DNA of 64,000 nucleotides, taken from assembly GCF_035046505.1 (NCBI RefSeq), contig NC_089822.1, forward strand, positions 128,088,807-128,152,806, written 5' to 3'. Below, in pieces: positions 44,401 through 55,791 of this stretch. The notes under the pieces were generated by a model. The model saw only the letters and a list, made by a program, of their open reading frames with translations, searched no databases and was not told the origin of the DNA. Source of the stretch: Tiliqua scincoides. Taxonomy: Eukaryota; Chordata; Lepidosauria; Squamata; Scincidae. Each line of letters starts with the position of its first letter. The first letter of the stretch is position 1. Both the position numbers and the translations under genes were made by a program.

Positions 44401-45092
44401 GTGGAGGACATATAATGCCGTTGTACAAATCGATGGTAAGGCCACACCTGGAGTATTGTGTCCAGTTCTGGTCACCACATCTCAAAAAGGACATAGTGGA
44501 AATGGAAAAGGTGCAAAAGAGAGCGACTAAGATGATTACTGGGCTGGGGCACCTTCCTTAACAGGAAAGGCTACGGCGTTTGGGCCTCTTCAGCCTAGAA
44601 AATAGACACCTGAGGGGGGTCATGATTGAGACATACAAAATTATGCATGGGAAGGATAAAGTGGATAGAGAGATGCTCTTTACACTCTCACATAACACCA
44701 GAACCAGGGGACATCCACTAAAATTGAGGGAGGGTTAGGTCAGACAAAAGAAAATATTTTTTTACTCAGCGTGTGGTCAGTCTGTGGAACTCCTTGCTGC
44801 AGGATGTGGTGACGGTATCTGGCTTGGATGCCTTTAAAAGGGGATTGGACAAGTTTCTGGAGGAAAAATCCATTACGGGTTACAAGCCATGATGTGTATG
44901 TGCAACCTCCTGATTTTAGAAATGAGCTATGTCAGAATGCCAGATGCAAGAGAGGGCACCAGGATGCAGGTCTCTTGTTATCTGGTATGCTCCCTGGGGT
45001 ATTTGGTGGGCTGCTGTGAGATACAGGAAGCTGGACTAGATGGGCCTATGGCCTGATCCAGTGGGGCTGTTCTTATGTTATGTTCTTATGTA
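44398..45092 (+). mobile_element. CR1 LINE, 5'-truncated 3' end
   Basis: Encodes the CR1 ORF2 C-terminus: [20 protein letters not shown], then [20 protein letters not shown] and, after a frame break, RLRRLGLFSLE. The 3' UTR ends CTGATCCAGTGGGGCTGTTC and a TTATGTTCTTATG-type tail. One stop and one frameshift are visible. Inactive. Confidence 0.85.
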
Positions 45093-46155
45093 AAGCATAA
45101 TACCAGTACTACTGTTTGTATTTTTAGAGCCCTGTTTTCATAGTTGGGTGTTAAGGCCATCTGGCCTGATCTCTGCCCAAACTGCAAACAATCATGGATG
45201 CTGTCAGATTAATTAAAGCATGTGTCATATCTTTGAAGACCACACTCAAAAGCAGAATCCTGATAGCAAGGAGAGTAGAGGTTCTCCTCTCCTTGCCCTA
45301 TCAAACTGCCTGCTGTTAATCTCTCCTAGCGCACTAAATATAGGACGCTTGATGTCTTGTTTGAATGTACCTAGCTTGTGCTTTTAGCTATTGTTTATGA
45401 GCTAGTCTACATCTTCAGAGGAATCCTGTAGTCTAGCCCTCTAGGTATTGTTCTGCGCAGAGGGCAGATGGGATAGATCAAGGTCTCCTGGTGGAGGGAG
45501 ACCACCCAGATTGGTTCGTGACTGAGTGACCAACTTTCTCTCTACTATACCACACCCGTTCCTTCCATAATACACATATGCACCCACATGCCCAAGCCTA
45601 GAATCACCTTTTTACATTCTCCCTCCCTCCCTCCCTCTCACAGGGTTACATTAGGAGGAAAGGACTGTCAGATAACACATGGTCAAGCCCTGAGGCCCTA
45701 CACAGCTCCCAACGTCTTGTGATCGAAAAAGATGGCTGCCGCTGAGAATGTTTTTGATTTACTGTTCCCAATGTAAGCTTCCCTCAAAACTTTAGTAGGG
45801 GCTTATCTGGTGGCAGGGCAGCACTGGCCCAAACCACTCCTTGGTGCCTGCCATTGTTTTTTTTTTTTTTTAAACCAATAATGCAATGCCCCAATGCCTG
45901 TTGCTGCATGATGGTAAAACAGCAGTGGGACATAGCACTGCATTATGGGATGAAATGATGATGGCTTCCAAGGAGCGCTACAGGCTGCTGCTACCACCAC
46001 TGCTAAGTCCACACTAGGGCTTGGGGGGGGGCACAGCCCCCACAGCAGCTGTATATGTGGCTTTTAATAAGCTTGCTGTGATTTCAGGTTACTGTGTCAT
46101 TATCATCATGTTAACTAGTGAGCCACTTGTCTTCCATTGCACTGTTGTTTGATTT
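45093..46155. other. Unassigned intergenic sequence
   Basis: CTCCCTCC tract at 45618-45640 and a T-run at 45858-45872. Nothing else recognised. Confidence 0.4.
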
Positions 46156-46157
46156 AC

Positions 46158-46240
46158 AGTACAATCCTATACCTGTATGTCCCACTGTGTGCAATGGGGC
46201 ATACTTTCAGGTAGGTATATATAGGAATGCAGTCTAGTTT
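46158..46240. repeat. 85-bp palindromic repeat
   Basis: ACAATCCTATACCTGTATGT, CAATGGGGCATACTTTCAGG and ATAGGAATGCAGTC. Confidence 0.6.
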
Positions 46241-46299
46241 GCTTTGCAGCCAGTTCATGCATTAAACTTTTCTTCAGGGAGGGGTGATCTTTGCGTGTA

Positions 46300-46480
46300 G
46301 AAGGTCTCAGACAGTCCCTGGCATCTCCAGGCAGGGTTGGAAAAGACTCCTGACCCTGAAGAACTACTACCAACATAGAGCACACTGAGGGCCCAATCCT
46401 ATACTTAATGTTTACAGCCCCTGGAGAGTAAGGAGCGCTGGCGCTGGGCCCATACCAGTCAGGAGGAGGACATGCCACTG
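46300..46480 (+). repeat. tRNA-SINE body fragment followed by a GGGCCC repeat piece
   Basis: GGCATCTCCAGGCAGGGTTG then GAAAAGACTCCTGACC matches the body of the SINE at 21.4-22.1 kb. GGGCCCAATCCTATAC begins at 46391, after CACTGA. Confidence 0.5.
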
Positions 46481-46500
46481 TCAGGGGTAAGCGAGACCAC

Positions 46501-47584
46501 AGGGCGGTGGTGCAACATCTGGGGGGTGGGGGAAGTGGTGGAACTAGGGCAGAACAGGGCAGAGCAGATGGAGAAACTGGGGCAGGAGGGGGGCGGGACC
46601 GATGGAGCCCTGCTCCACTGGATCCTCGACTCTGTGTTGGGCCAGAAGGCCCAAATTGTCATTGCTGACTATGACGCATGCTTAAGTGAGCGCTGATGTG
46701 TTTGGTTGATGGATACATTATTGGACATATCCCAGCTGTTTGAATTCAGGTGAGAAAATAACAGTTGGAATGTTAGCAGTAAAAGTGGGAGAGAGTGAGC
46801 ATTGGTAATGGTGGTGATTATTCCAAAAACATGCTGTTTGCTTTGGGGGGAACTGCTGTTGGGTACTCTAATACTCTCCCTTGATTGAGTTGACTATATC
46901 CAAGGCTGCCCCCTCCAACTTGTAACCCCTAGAAAGCAGCAGCGCAGCACAGCTGGATCCTGCCGCTCCTCTGAGTCCCAAGGGGCTTCTCTCCCCAGTG
47001 TTTGAGGTCATTACCTCATCCTTCCCCCCACCTGTCCCATAAAGCTTTTGATCTCCTCTGACATTAACCTGAAACTTGAGATTTTGCTCTGAAATGAACA
47101 GATGGGACATAGGGCTGGAGGGGAAGCCACAGGATTGTGGTGGGCGGGGGTGGGAGAATCAAAGGGATTCACTACCTTTCAGAAATGCCTGCATCAAACA
47201 TCAATTGTATTGGATTGTGTGCCTTTCCCCCGACATCTGGTGGGAATCACCTTCTGGACCAGACAACCAAGTTCTAAATGTTAAGGTGATGAAAGAATTC
47301 AATTTTCTGACCTGGCCCTTAATGAAATCCACAAGTGCCAGCCATAGACTCCTCCCAGTTTAGCCAAATTGGGCCTCACCCTTTAAACTTCTAAGACCAA
47401 TAGCTAAAGGTAAGGGGACCAGGCCCCCCTTGCCCCCACCTCCATAATTTGAGTGCTGGCTCTCTTGATCTCTTACTCGTTCTCTTTGAAAAAGGAAAAG
47501 AATCAGAAAAAGGTAGGATGATTTTGTACCTCTGGTGTAACCCACTGGTAGAAGAGTAGTGCTTTGAACATGTGGGTACCTATA
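46501..47584. other. Unassigned intergenic sequence
   Basis: No recognisable feature. Confidence 0.4.
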
Positions 47585-47585
47585 A

Positions 47586-47880
47586 GTGTCACTGTGGAAT
47601 TCCCTGCCGAAAGATCCCTGTTTAAGCCCCAGTCTTACCAATGTACTGTAAAATCTTCAGGATGCATTGTAAAATCTTCCTTTTAATGCAGACCTCCAGG
47701 GGTGTGTAGTTGTAAGTATTAATTGTTACAGATAGTTTTGTTGGCTTTACGTGTTGAGAGTTTTATTGGATCATACTGAACGTTTTTATTTAACTTTCTA
47801 TTTTCCGTGCTGAACGCTTTATTAGAATTGTTGTAAACCACTCAGCAGTGCATGGAATTAATAACGATCATTATACTGTG
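47586..47880 (+). mobile_element. L2-like LINE 3' end
   Basis: TGTGGAATTCCCTGCCGAAA followed by a T-rich region and TTGTTGTAAACCACTCAGCA, the family's ORF2 end and 3' UTR layout. Confidence 0.5.
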
Positions 47881-48690
47881 GCCTGTAGCATGCGGAAGAC
47901 TTAACATTTATTGGAAGTTGTAGTTTGACTGGAAGGTGCCACTGGACTTTTTGTTGTTTGTGCTGTAAAAGTTTAACATGGCTGCCCCTCTGTGTTGATG
48001 ATGATGATGATGATCACTGGAGCTGAAACGGGGGCACTTTTTCCAAACTACAAAATTACTTTTGCCCCTTGCAAAAGTGCCTCCTTTTGACAATTGTTCA
48101 CCCATCTATGGAGCAAGGGAAAGGCACCTGCCCATTCAGAACCAAAGGAGTAAGCACTGCCCCCAATTTGAATTGACTTTGGGATATTGGGCTGGTTTGG
48201 ACAATACAGTATTTTGTCTGACTGGCTCCTCTTTGTGCCACTGGGTGTGGAATCAGGTACCCCCTGCTCCTTGTCTCTCTCCCTAATCACAGGGAGTGAG
48301 GTCATCTGAATAGTGCCTGGATCACTTGTGGTCTGGCTTGATTCTGCCCCATGTGATTAGGAGAAGGGGGAAGTTATACCAGGAAGGTCAGTGAGCCTCC
48401 TCTCGCTCCTAATTGCAAAAAGAGGAGCTGATGGACAAGTATCATTCCAACTGGCCATTACTCAGGCAGGCAGAATTTATTAGCTATGTGACATCATAAC
48501 ACCATCACATTAGGTATGTGATCCCTGACTGACTGGGACAACATCGCTGACAAAAAGAAAATATAGTTTTAAAAAAAATAAATCCAAAAATGGTCCTGAA
48601 GGAGCTGCCAAGACGGGAAGGAGCAGTAGACAGACTTGAAAGATGTGAGCATTGGGGAGAGGGAACTCGGGCAACACAACAGAGCATCAA
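47881..48690. other. Unassigned intergenic sequence
   Basis: GAT microsatellite at 47997-48014. Nothing else recognised. Confidence 0.45.
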
Positions 48691-48734
48691 GGCCCTTTTT
48701 TGTGCCAAAATGCAGCTCTAACAAGAACTACCGC

Positions 48735-48800
48735 CCTATGATGTAGATCATTATTCTTCCCATGTTACTGATGAGGAACAAAGGCTATAGCAATGCCTTG
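48735..48800 (-). repeat. Possible MIR-like SINE relic
   Basis: ATCATTATTCTTCCCATGTT then ACTGATGAGGAACAAAGGC resembles the MIR core. Weak. Confidence 0.35.
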
Positions 48801-50080
48801 ACTGAGGAGGTGATCCTTTGTTGGAATGAAGGTCGCTTATGCTTTCCTGTTTTGTGTCCAAACAATTCTCATTCTTAAAAAAAGTCACAAGAAATCAGGT
48901 GATGTACCTGCATCACATTTGAATCAGCCCTCAGTGGAATGTTCCTACATGTACAAGGCCCCCATTTCCACAGCTGCCATTCCCAACTTCCCATCTGCCT
49001 GTTCCCCAGGATTTTGCATTGATGGCTATTCCACGGGGACAGGACATATCTCCAGACACTTACAGCATCACCACCAGGTGGCTTGCCGTTTATTTATTCT
49101 TTTAATTGTCAGGGAGATGCAGGCAGCATAACAGACTTTCCACTCAGCTGTATGGTGAAATTTACATATTCATTCATTGAAAACAGCTTGGAGTGCATCA
49201 TTAGCAGGCAACGTTTCCCACAGGTTCTGCCTGGTGGAAATGTTTCCACCCATGCCATTGGTGCAAAGCTGTTGCTGGAGGTAAATTTGCTGAACCATCT
49301 TGGGGTTTGTGCACATAAATACATTTTTGTAACATTGACCCCTGGAAGAAATTGTTTGAGTAACTGCCATTGATCTCAACATCACACTAGACACAGACTG
49401 CAGTTAACCTGTCAGTGTTAGTGAATTGCCTTTGCCGTTGCTTGTTGGTAAGCTTATAGGATTATAGAATGCTACTTTCTACTGAGTCAGGCCCTTGGTC
49501 TCACTTAGGAAAAAAAGCCACCCTCTGATGTCAAAGGATGATCTGTAATCAAAGTAAAAAAAATGTTGCTTTCATTCAATTCATTCTGATACTATTCCAA
49601 CTGCATACTAAAAGCAAAAACATGGTTTCATATTAAAGTGCTTCTTTCCTTTGCATATTCTTTCTTTTGCATATTGTTTGATACAGGAATTTGATACAGG
49701 AATGTGTCTGAGCTACCCAGGAGCTCCAATTTAGTAAAGTTCAGTATGTGAGGAGTCATAAAGAGTTCTGCTTTGATCTTTGCAGTCTAAACTAATTCAG
49801 GTAGGACACCTGTGTTCACTACATCAAATTAAGCACTTTGTCTTAAGGGTTATTGGACCTATTCAGGAGTATGTGGTAAGAAAATGCGCTTGCTGGTGAT
49901 AAGTGACGTGCCTCTCAATGCAGCAGTAGCAAGCTGGTTGAGGGGGTAACAGGCTATCAGCAAGTGCCAGTGATTCAAAGTGTTAATTAGCTAGCAAGGT
50001 AAATTGGACTGTGTGACAAAATGCAAATTTACAAGCTTGCACAGAAATTGAACTGTGTTGCAGTTGTGCAGCTGAAAACC
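48801..50080. other. Unassigned intergenic sequence with a CTCF-like motif
   Basis: No repeat or exon recognised. The CTCF-like motif at 49071 is listed separately. Confidence 0.4.
49071..49085 (+). promoter_or_regulatory. CTCF-like motif
   Basis: CCACCAGGTGGCTTG matches the 12-bp CTCF core CCACCAGGTGGC exactly. The 3' flank deviates. About 9 kb beyond the likely SMUG1 3' end. Motif-only evidence. Confidence 0.45.
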
Positions 50081-50081
50081 C

Positions 50082-50174
50082 GGCTCATGGATAAACTGAA
50101 CCCTGTTATAAAGATGAGGTGCTTTGATTTAGCAAGCACCTCATCTTTATAATGGGGTTCGGTTTAGCTGAGCT
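50082..50174. repeat. Hairpin with about 42-bp arms
   Basis: The inner arms around 50107-50124 and 50134-50151 (AAAGATGAGGTGCTT and complement) pair perfectly around a 9-nt spacer. Pairing continues outward with a few mismatches and one bulge to 50082 and 50174. MITE- or microRNA-precursor-like. Confidence 0.85.
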
Positions 50175-50369
50175 CTAGAGAAGCTTAATTGCTAACAACA
50201 GAGTTTAGGAGCAGAGCACTGGCAAGGGAAATTGACCAGAAAAAGAGGTCAAGAGATCAGATTTCAGAGTGTGTGTGTGGGGGGGATCAACCTTCCAATT
50301 GCAGGTCTCTGCTCAAAGCAGGAGAATTGGCATTTCTGAGGGACCCTGGTTTTGGCAATCAAGTCTACT

Positions 50370-50739
50370 CAGTGTTTCTCAAACTGTGGGTCGGCACCCA
50401 CTAGGTGGGTCGCAAGCCAATTTCAGGTGGGTCCCCATTCATTTCAATATTTTATTTTTAATATATTAGACTTGCTGCTGCCATGGTATGTGACTACATT
50501 TGTGGAAATGTTACAGACCTGTACTTTTAATAAGCTACTATGCATATTCTTTTAACAATGATAGTAAATGGGACTTACTCCTGGGTAAGTGTAGGTAGGA
50601 TTGCAGCCTAGGATTGTTAAAATTTACCTGCTTGATGATGTCACTTGCGGTCATGACATCACTTCCGGTGGGTCCTGATAGATTCTCATTCTAAATGTGC
50701 TCATTCTAAATCCTGGTGCTAAATGTGTGAGAACCACTG
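50370..50739. mobile_element. hAT MITE, 362-bp family (copy 3)
   Basis: From CAGTGTTTCTCAAACTGTG to TGTGTGAGAACCACTG. The flanks share TCTAC but do not align cleanly as an 8-bp duplication. A short local duplication (ATTCTAAAT) lies near the right end. Confidence 0.9.
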
Positions 50740-50747
50740 CTCTACCT

Positions 50748-51279
50748 TGTCTCAAGCCTCAGCTGCTTCCGATATGCTTGAAGTGGACTACATCACACTA
50801 GTCTGAGGGAAAGTGATTCACACACTCACTTGGCTTGCTTACTGCCACAATAATGCTGTACTGGCCACTTTTTCGTTGACAATCAAATTTATTCTTCACT
50901 GTCAGCATGTGGGCCAGGGACTCTGGGTTTCAACTCAGAATTTCATGATCTGAGGCTTGGATCTGGGACTTGTGTGTGTCCAAGTGCCAGAATCAATCTT
51001 TTCTTTTTTTAAGGCCACAGAAGGAAATTAGGTTATAGAATATTGGCTTATTTGCAGACAAGCTTCTGAATGGTCCAGAACCGGCATAGACACTAACAAC
51101 CTGGCCTTCTCTCCTGGCCTGCACAATCGAGCAGTGCTCAATATGGCAGCCCACCACATCTGACCCTCCTCAATGCACCACAAAGCCTTGTACTTTTCCT
51201 GAACTTCCCCTGTCATTGATGGGGAGAGGAGAACCTTTTTCCTTCTCCCCCTCCCCGAGGGGGTGGATGTTTAAGCAGA
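50748..51279. other. Unassigned intergenic sequence
   Basis: No recognisable feature. Confidence 0.4.
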
Positions 51280-51500
51280 CTGACAACCTCACCTGCAAAA
51301 TGTACAAACTAGATAAATGATTGTTCTTAAGCGGTGCCTCCCATCTTTGGAAGATAATTAGAGCTTCCTGTGAAATAGAACGGCGAGGCCTGCTCACCGC
51401 AAGCTATGTTCTGTCCAGGGAAATTGCTTTCATGCAGGAGTAATTTTGCTTGGAGCTATAGGAGCCCGACAGTGATTAATTCTTGCACAGCTGGGATGCT
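51280..51500. promoter_or_regulatory. Candidate conserved non-coding element
   Basis: Repeat-free block with ATAAATGATTG, GATAATTAGAG, GTGATTAATTC and CpG-bearing AACGGCGAGGCC. Composition unlike nearby repeats. No coding frame. Confidence 0.35.
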
Positions 51501-52620
51501 CAGTAAGGGTCCAGGGTGCTCTCAATGCATGAAGAAGGGTGCAGTGTTGGGAGGCGCAAAGATCCCATTAGCACCCATGAGAGTTGATGGCACAGTCTTA
51601 TAGGCAATGATGGAACTCTGTTTCCCCAGCTATTCTGTGTTGACCAATGTAAGATGCTTCCTTTGTGCGCTGTTAGGGCTGTGGCCTTCAGAAGCCCTAT
51701 TGTCCACTGCACAAAGCATGGCACAAACCTTGATATTCATAACAGTCTCCTCAAGAACACAAGAAATCTGCATCAAGCTGAATGGTTAAAGCACCTGATC
51801 CATAAGTGCACTTATTCACTTGGATCCAGGCCCTTGCTTTAGGTTCCCGTCTCAACAAATTAGTTGTAGCAATCTCTCTCCCCCCTTCCCTTTAAAAAAG
51901 AGGATGTATTATTGTCTTGCTGGTTGAAAACATGGACACGATCCACAGACAGCCAAGCATATTTTATGTCTTATTGGTTTCAACAGGAGAGTTAAGCACA
52001 TGCTCTATACTTTTTAGCGTAGACCATTTGAGTTATCAGGCACTGATATCCTGCAGTACTTTCTCACAGTTGTAGTTTTCGGCTCCCTCTGTTCACTTGG
52101 GAGCCGAATTGGGACACCCCAATTAGCTGTGGCTCCTAACCATGTGTTCAGTGGGATCTCTGCCTGCCTGCTTTTTCATATTGGTCCAGTTCAGGTGAGT
52201 AAGTGATACTCCATGCAATGCTGTCACCCCAGAGGTCATATCGCTTCTTTCTAGTCTCATTTGGACAAAATCTGTCTGGTTGCCATTTTCATTTATGACA
52301 CAATCCACATTTCTGCAGCCTCCTAAGTGCTCTGGTATCATCTCCACACAAGAATCTTGAGGTGTTTTGTTTGTTTTTTATTTGCACATAGATAAATTCC
52401 AGGACTCAAGAGAACAACTTGACTTGAGTGGTGCCAGGTGGAGACACCACTCCCAGCTCTGGTCAAAAGAGGGACATCAGGTCAAGCGCTGTACTTTGCT
52501 CTAGTAGGCCAGAGCAAGCCAGGTAACACTTCCCAATACTTATAAAAACTTCAGGGTGATTGGCACAGAGCAGCCTCCTTCATTTAGTTATTACTTTCTG
52601 TTCTGTGTGTTCGAGAAACA
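51501..52620. other. Unassigned intergenic sequence
   Basis: No recognisable feature. Confidence 0.4.
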
Positions 52621-52624
52621 GAGA

Positions 52625-52988
52625 ACATAAGAACAACCCCATTGGATCAGGCCCATCTAGTCCAGCTTCCTGTATCTCACAGCGGCCCACCAAATGCCCC
52701 GGGGAGCACACCAGATAACAAGAGACCTCATCCTGGTGCCCTCCCTTGCATCTGGCATTCTGACATAGCCCATTTCTAAAATCAGGAGGTTGCACATACA
52801 CATCATGGCTTGTAACCCGTAATGGATTTTTCCTCCAGAAACTTGTCGAATCCCCTTTTAAAGGCGTCCAGGCCAGACGCCATCACCATAACCTGTGGCA
52901 AGGAGTTCCACAGACCAACCACACGCTGAGTAAAGAAATATTTTCTTTTGTCTGTTCTAACTCTCCCAACATTCTCTGTACCCCTCTT
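52625..52988 (-). mobile_element. CR1 LINE 3' end
   Basis: On the minus strand: AAAATATTTCTTTACTCAGC, GTGGAACTCCTTGCCACAGG, TTTAAAAGGGGATTCGACAA, CATCATGTGT-type stretch, then CTAGATGGGCCTGATCCAAT and TTGTTCTTATGTTC at the end. Same subfamily as 44.4-45.1 kb. Confidence 0.8.
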
Positions 52989-53029
52989 TCCCAATCTGCA
53001 ATAAGGGAATAATAATACTGACCTACCTG

Positions 53030-54426
53030 CAGAGGCGTAGCTGGGTCATTTGACACCCGAGGCCCATAAATTTTTGTCACCCCATATGGCATAATTAATT
53101 AATTATTAATTGATTTCTTTATTAATGATTAATTAATTAATTCACATTTTTATGCCACCCTTCCTCTAAGCAGCTCAGGGTGGTGTACATGGTTCCTCCC
53201 CTTATTTTGTCCTCACTACAACCCTGTGAGGTAGGTGAGACTGTAAGATAGAAATAGTCATGACATGGAATGAATAATAATAATGGCCAGAAAAATAAAT
53301 GCAGTGAATATTTCCCCACAAAAAATGGATGAAAATTCTGCATCAAATGGTATAGAACATGATGGTATTATTCCTAAAAGCCACAATTTCCAGAGTTTTG
53401 GTCACTAGGGTGTGACCCCCCCCCCCCGATGTCTCATTGGCCTGTTTTGAGTTAAGGCAGTGGTTCTCAAACTTTTAACACTGGGACCCAATTTTTAGAA
53501 TGACAATCTGTCCAGGACCCACCAGAACTGATGTCATGGCTGGAAGTGACATCATCAAGCAAAATAAAAAAAATTATAAATAATTAAATTAAAGAAAACA
53601 GATAATTAAATAAGGGGAAGCCAACCCTGTTCCACCAAGTGAATTTTCTCTGTAGCCTTCCTGCAAGAACACCCCACCACCACCAAAAATACCAGTGAGA
53701 TTTTCAGCCCTCTCCAGTGCCCAGTTCAGTGTAAATTCTTATATTTCAAGCATAGCACTATCAGGACCCACCTGGCTTTACAAGTCTAAAAACAAATAAA
53801 ATGGACCTTACCAGCTGAATCCTGTTTTATTCTTTGGGGGGTTCTGCCTTCTGGAGTATTTGTTGAGCTCCACTTTCATCAGATTGGGACCATGCAGCCA
53901 GCCTTGCATTCCCCTTTACCTGACTTGACCAGGAGTCAAGGCACATTTGCTTACTCCCAAGTAAACACAACCTTGTGACTTACTTTCTCTCTCCATAGGG
54001 CTCAATACATTCATCTGCTTGGAGGAAGGACTTGCTTTTTGAGTGTTTTTTGGGGAGCTGCTTTCATTGGATAGGAAACATTCTGGTGTCCTTGGCTTCC
54101 TCTCAGCCTGCCCTTTCCGACAAACTATGGCAAGTTCGCCTACTCATGAGTAAACGCGCGATATGGCTTGGTTTCATTTTCCATAGGGTTCCATGCATTT
54201 TTTTGTTTCTGGTTTTTCGGCCATACCTTTTGATGGAATTGAGATATTTCAATCTGGTTTTTTGCATTGCATTCCGCTGGAAATTCCACATCCAACGGTA
54301 TATAACGTGATGGGGTTACTCCTAATCTTCGCGATGTTAGTGATGTTGGGGCATTTGTGGTGTGTCACCCCCCAAGGATGGTACCCGGGGAGGACCACCC
54401 CCCACCCCCTGCTAGCTAAGCCATTG
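53030..54426. mobile_element. Long non-autonomous hAT element, CAGAGGCGTAGCTGGG family (copy B)
   Basis: 1,397 bp, from CAGAGGCGTAGCTGGG to TAGCTAAGCCATTG. Perfect 8-bp target duplication CCTACCTG (53022-53029 and 54427-54434). Same element as copy A, inverted. It carries a Sauria-type SINE fragment (about 53135-53255) that copy A lacks. No transposase. Confidence 0.9.
53135..53255 (-). repeat. Sauria-type SINE fragment inside hAT copy B
   Basis: CACATTTTTATGCCACCCTT, CAGCTCAGGGTGGTGTACAT, ACAACCCTGTGAGGTAGGTG: the 3' half of the SINE in reverse, with an ATTA-rich tail at 53093-53140. Confidence 0.7.
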
Positions 54427-54490
54427 CCTACCTGGCAATATTGTTGTAATGAAGATTGAGAGAATGACTGTGATGGAAGCACTTTGATTG

Positions 54491-54710
54491 AGAGCCAGGA
54501 TGGTGTAATAGTTTGGGAGCTGGACCTGATCCACGATCAAATCCCCACTCAACTATGAAGTGTCCTGGGTGACCTTGGGCCAGTCACTCTCGTTCAGTCT
54601 CACCTACCTTATAGGGTTGTTGTGAGGACAAAAGGAGGGGAGAAACTATGTGCAGCATCCTGAACTCCTTGGAGGAAGGACAGTGTAAAAATGTGAATAA
54701 TAATAATATA
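54491..54710 (+). repeat. Sauria-type tRNA-derived SINE (near complete)
   Basis: GAGAGCCAGGATGGTGTAAT, ACGATCAAATCCCCACTCAA (box B), GGTGACCTTGGGCCAGTCAC, AGGGTTGTTGTGAGGACAAA, GGAGGAAGGACAGTGTAAAA then an AAT tail. Confidence 0.85.
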
Positions 54711-54949
54711 AAAAAGCAGTTTATAAGACAGTTGTCAATAGCTACACTGTTTCCTCCAAATGTGGAAGTAGGGAATTTTGGTAAATGGGATGAAATCACA
54801 GGGCTAGTATGTCTGTGTGTGTGCGTGTGGGGGGGGCGTTTGGGGGCTAGTAACTTTTGCATACTTGCGAGACTGCTCTAAAGCATTGTATAAATAATAT
54901 GATTACTCTTGTTGCATGATGCATTTACATTGCTCTTACAAACATATTG

Positions 54950-55440
54950 TGGGTCTCTGAGCTAAGTGTTTAAATGCGCCTCCATCAGGCTGGGAACACT
55001 GCATCATAAGGGTGTAAAAATTAACTCAGAAGGCCTTGTATGTCTCAATAAATCCACTTGCTGGGAGCAACACGAAGCGATGCCTGCCGCCGCCACCAGC
55101 TCTTTTGAGAATTTTGATTACCCGTGTGCGGCTCCCAGCGTTCCGGCTGGTGTGTTGGCCCGCAGCTACTCGCCAACCCAATTAAATAACATTTAAATGC
55201 ATAACAATCCCGCCAACATCCAACGATGATGGAAATTGTCAGCTAGAAAAAGTGGAATGTGCCGCTGTCCCATGTTTTGTGCACTCAGCAATTCTGGCAG
55301 CAATTTCGCGGCGGGCAAATGCGCGGCTTTATTGTTGCACTTTTGTTCTTCGGAAACTTTTCAAGATCATTCTACCACTATGCTAATTAATTTGCAAAAT
55401 GCTGGCACACCAGACAATTTCAGTCTGTGCATATATTCCT
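54950..55440. promoter_or_regulatory. Strong candidate conserved non-coding enhancer
   Basis: About 490 bp without repeats. It combines scattered CpGs (TTCGCGGCGGGCAAATGCGC, CCGCCGCCACC) with AT-rich homeodomain/POU-type words: ATGCTAAT at 55380, TAATTA at 55384, CAATTAAATAAC near 55178 and TTTATTG at 55328. This mix is typical of ancient developmental enhancers. It lies about 17 kb beyond SMUG1, on the side that faces HOXC in human. An open frame of 122 codons overlaps it but lacks coding support. Confidence 0.55.
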
Positions 55441-55790
55441 GCTCCTCCCTCCCATCCACCGTCTCTTTCTTTCTTTTTCTCTCTTGTTCATTCATTGACT
55501 TGGGTCTGCCAAATCATGTAATGCTTCATATAATTGCAGTCATGAGCATCCAGAGGGCAGCTCTCTCTGTTTACTCTTTTTTGGACTTGTGTACCACTCA
55601 GTAGCTTCCCTCTGTTATGATCAGTTTAATCCAAAAATACCCACAATTGCTTTTCTTTCCATTGCAATTTCATACACCACATTACCAGGGATTGAAAACA
55701 AGCAAGATAAGCTATGCAAAAGCTGAGCTGCTACATCAAATAAGAGGCACCCTTTAGCTTCTTTGCAAGTTGGTTAAAAGTACAAGCTAT
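55441..55790. other. Unassigned intergenic sequence
   Basis: CT-rich stretch at 55440-55490. Nothing else recognised. Confidence 0.4.
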
Positions 55791-55791
55791 T

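Larger units (their letters stand above)
52989..54490 (+). repeat. MIR-like SINE split by hAT copy B
   Basis: CCAATCTGCAATAAGGGAAT then AATAATACTGACCTACCTG (52991-53029) resumes after 54434 with GCAATATTGTTGTAATGAAG and GAAAGCACTTTGA-like GGAAGCACTTTGATT. Read across the insertion, this follows the MIR core and 3' region. Confidence 0.5.
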
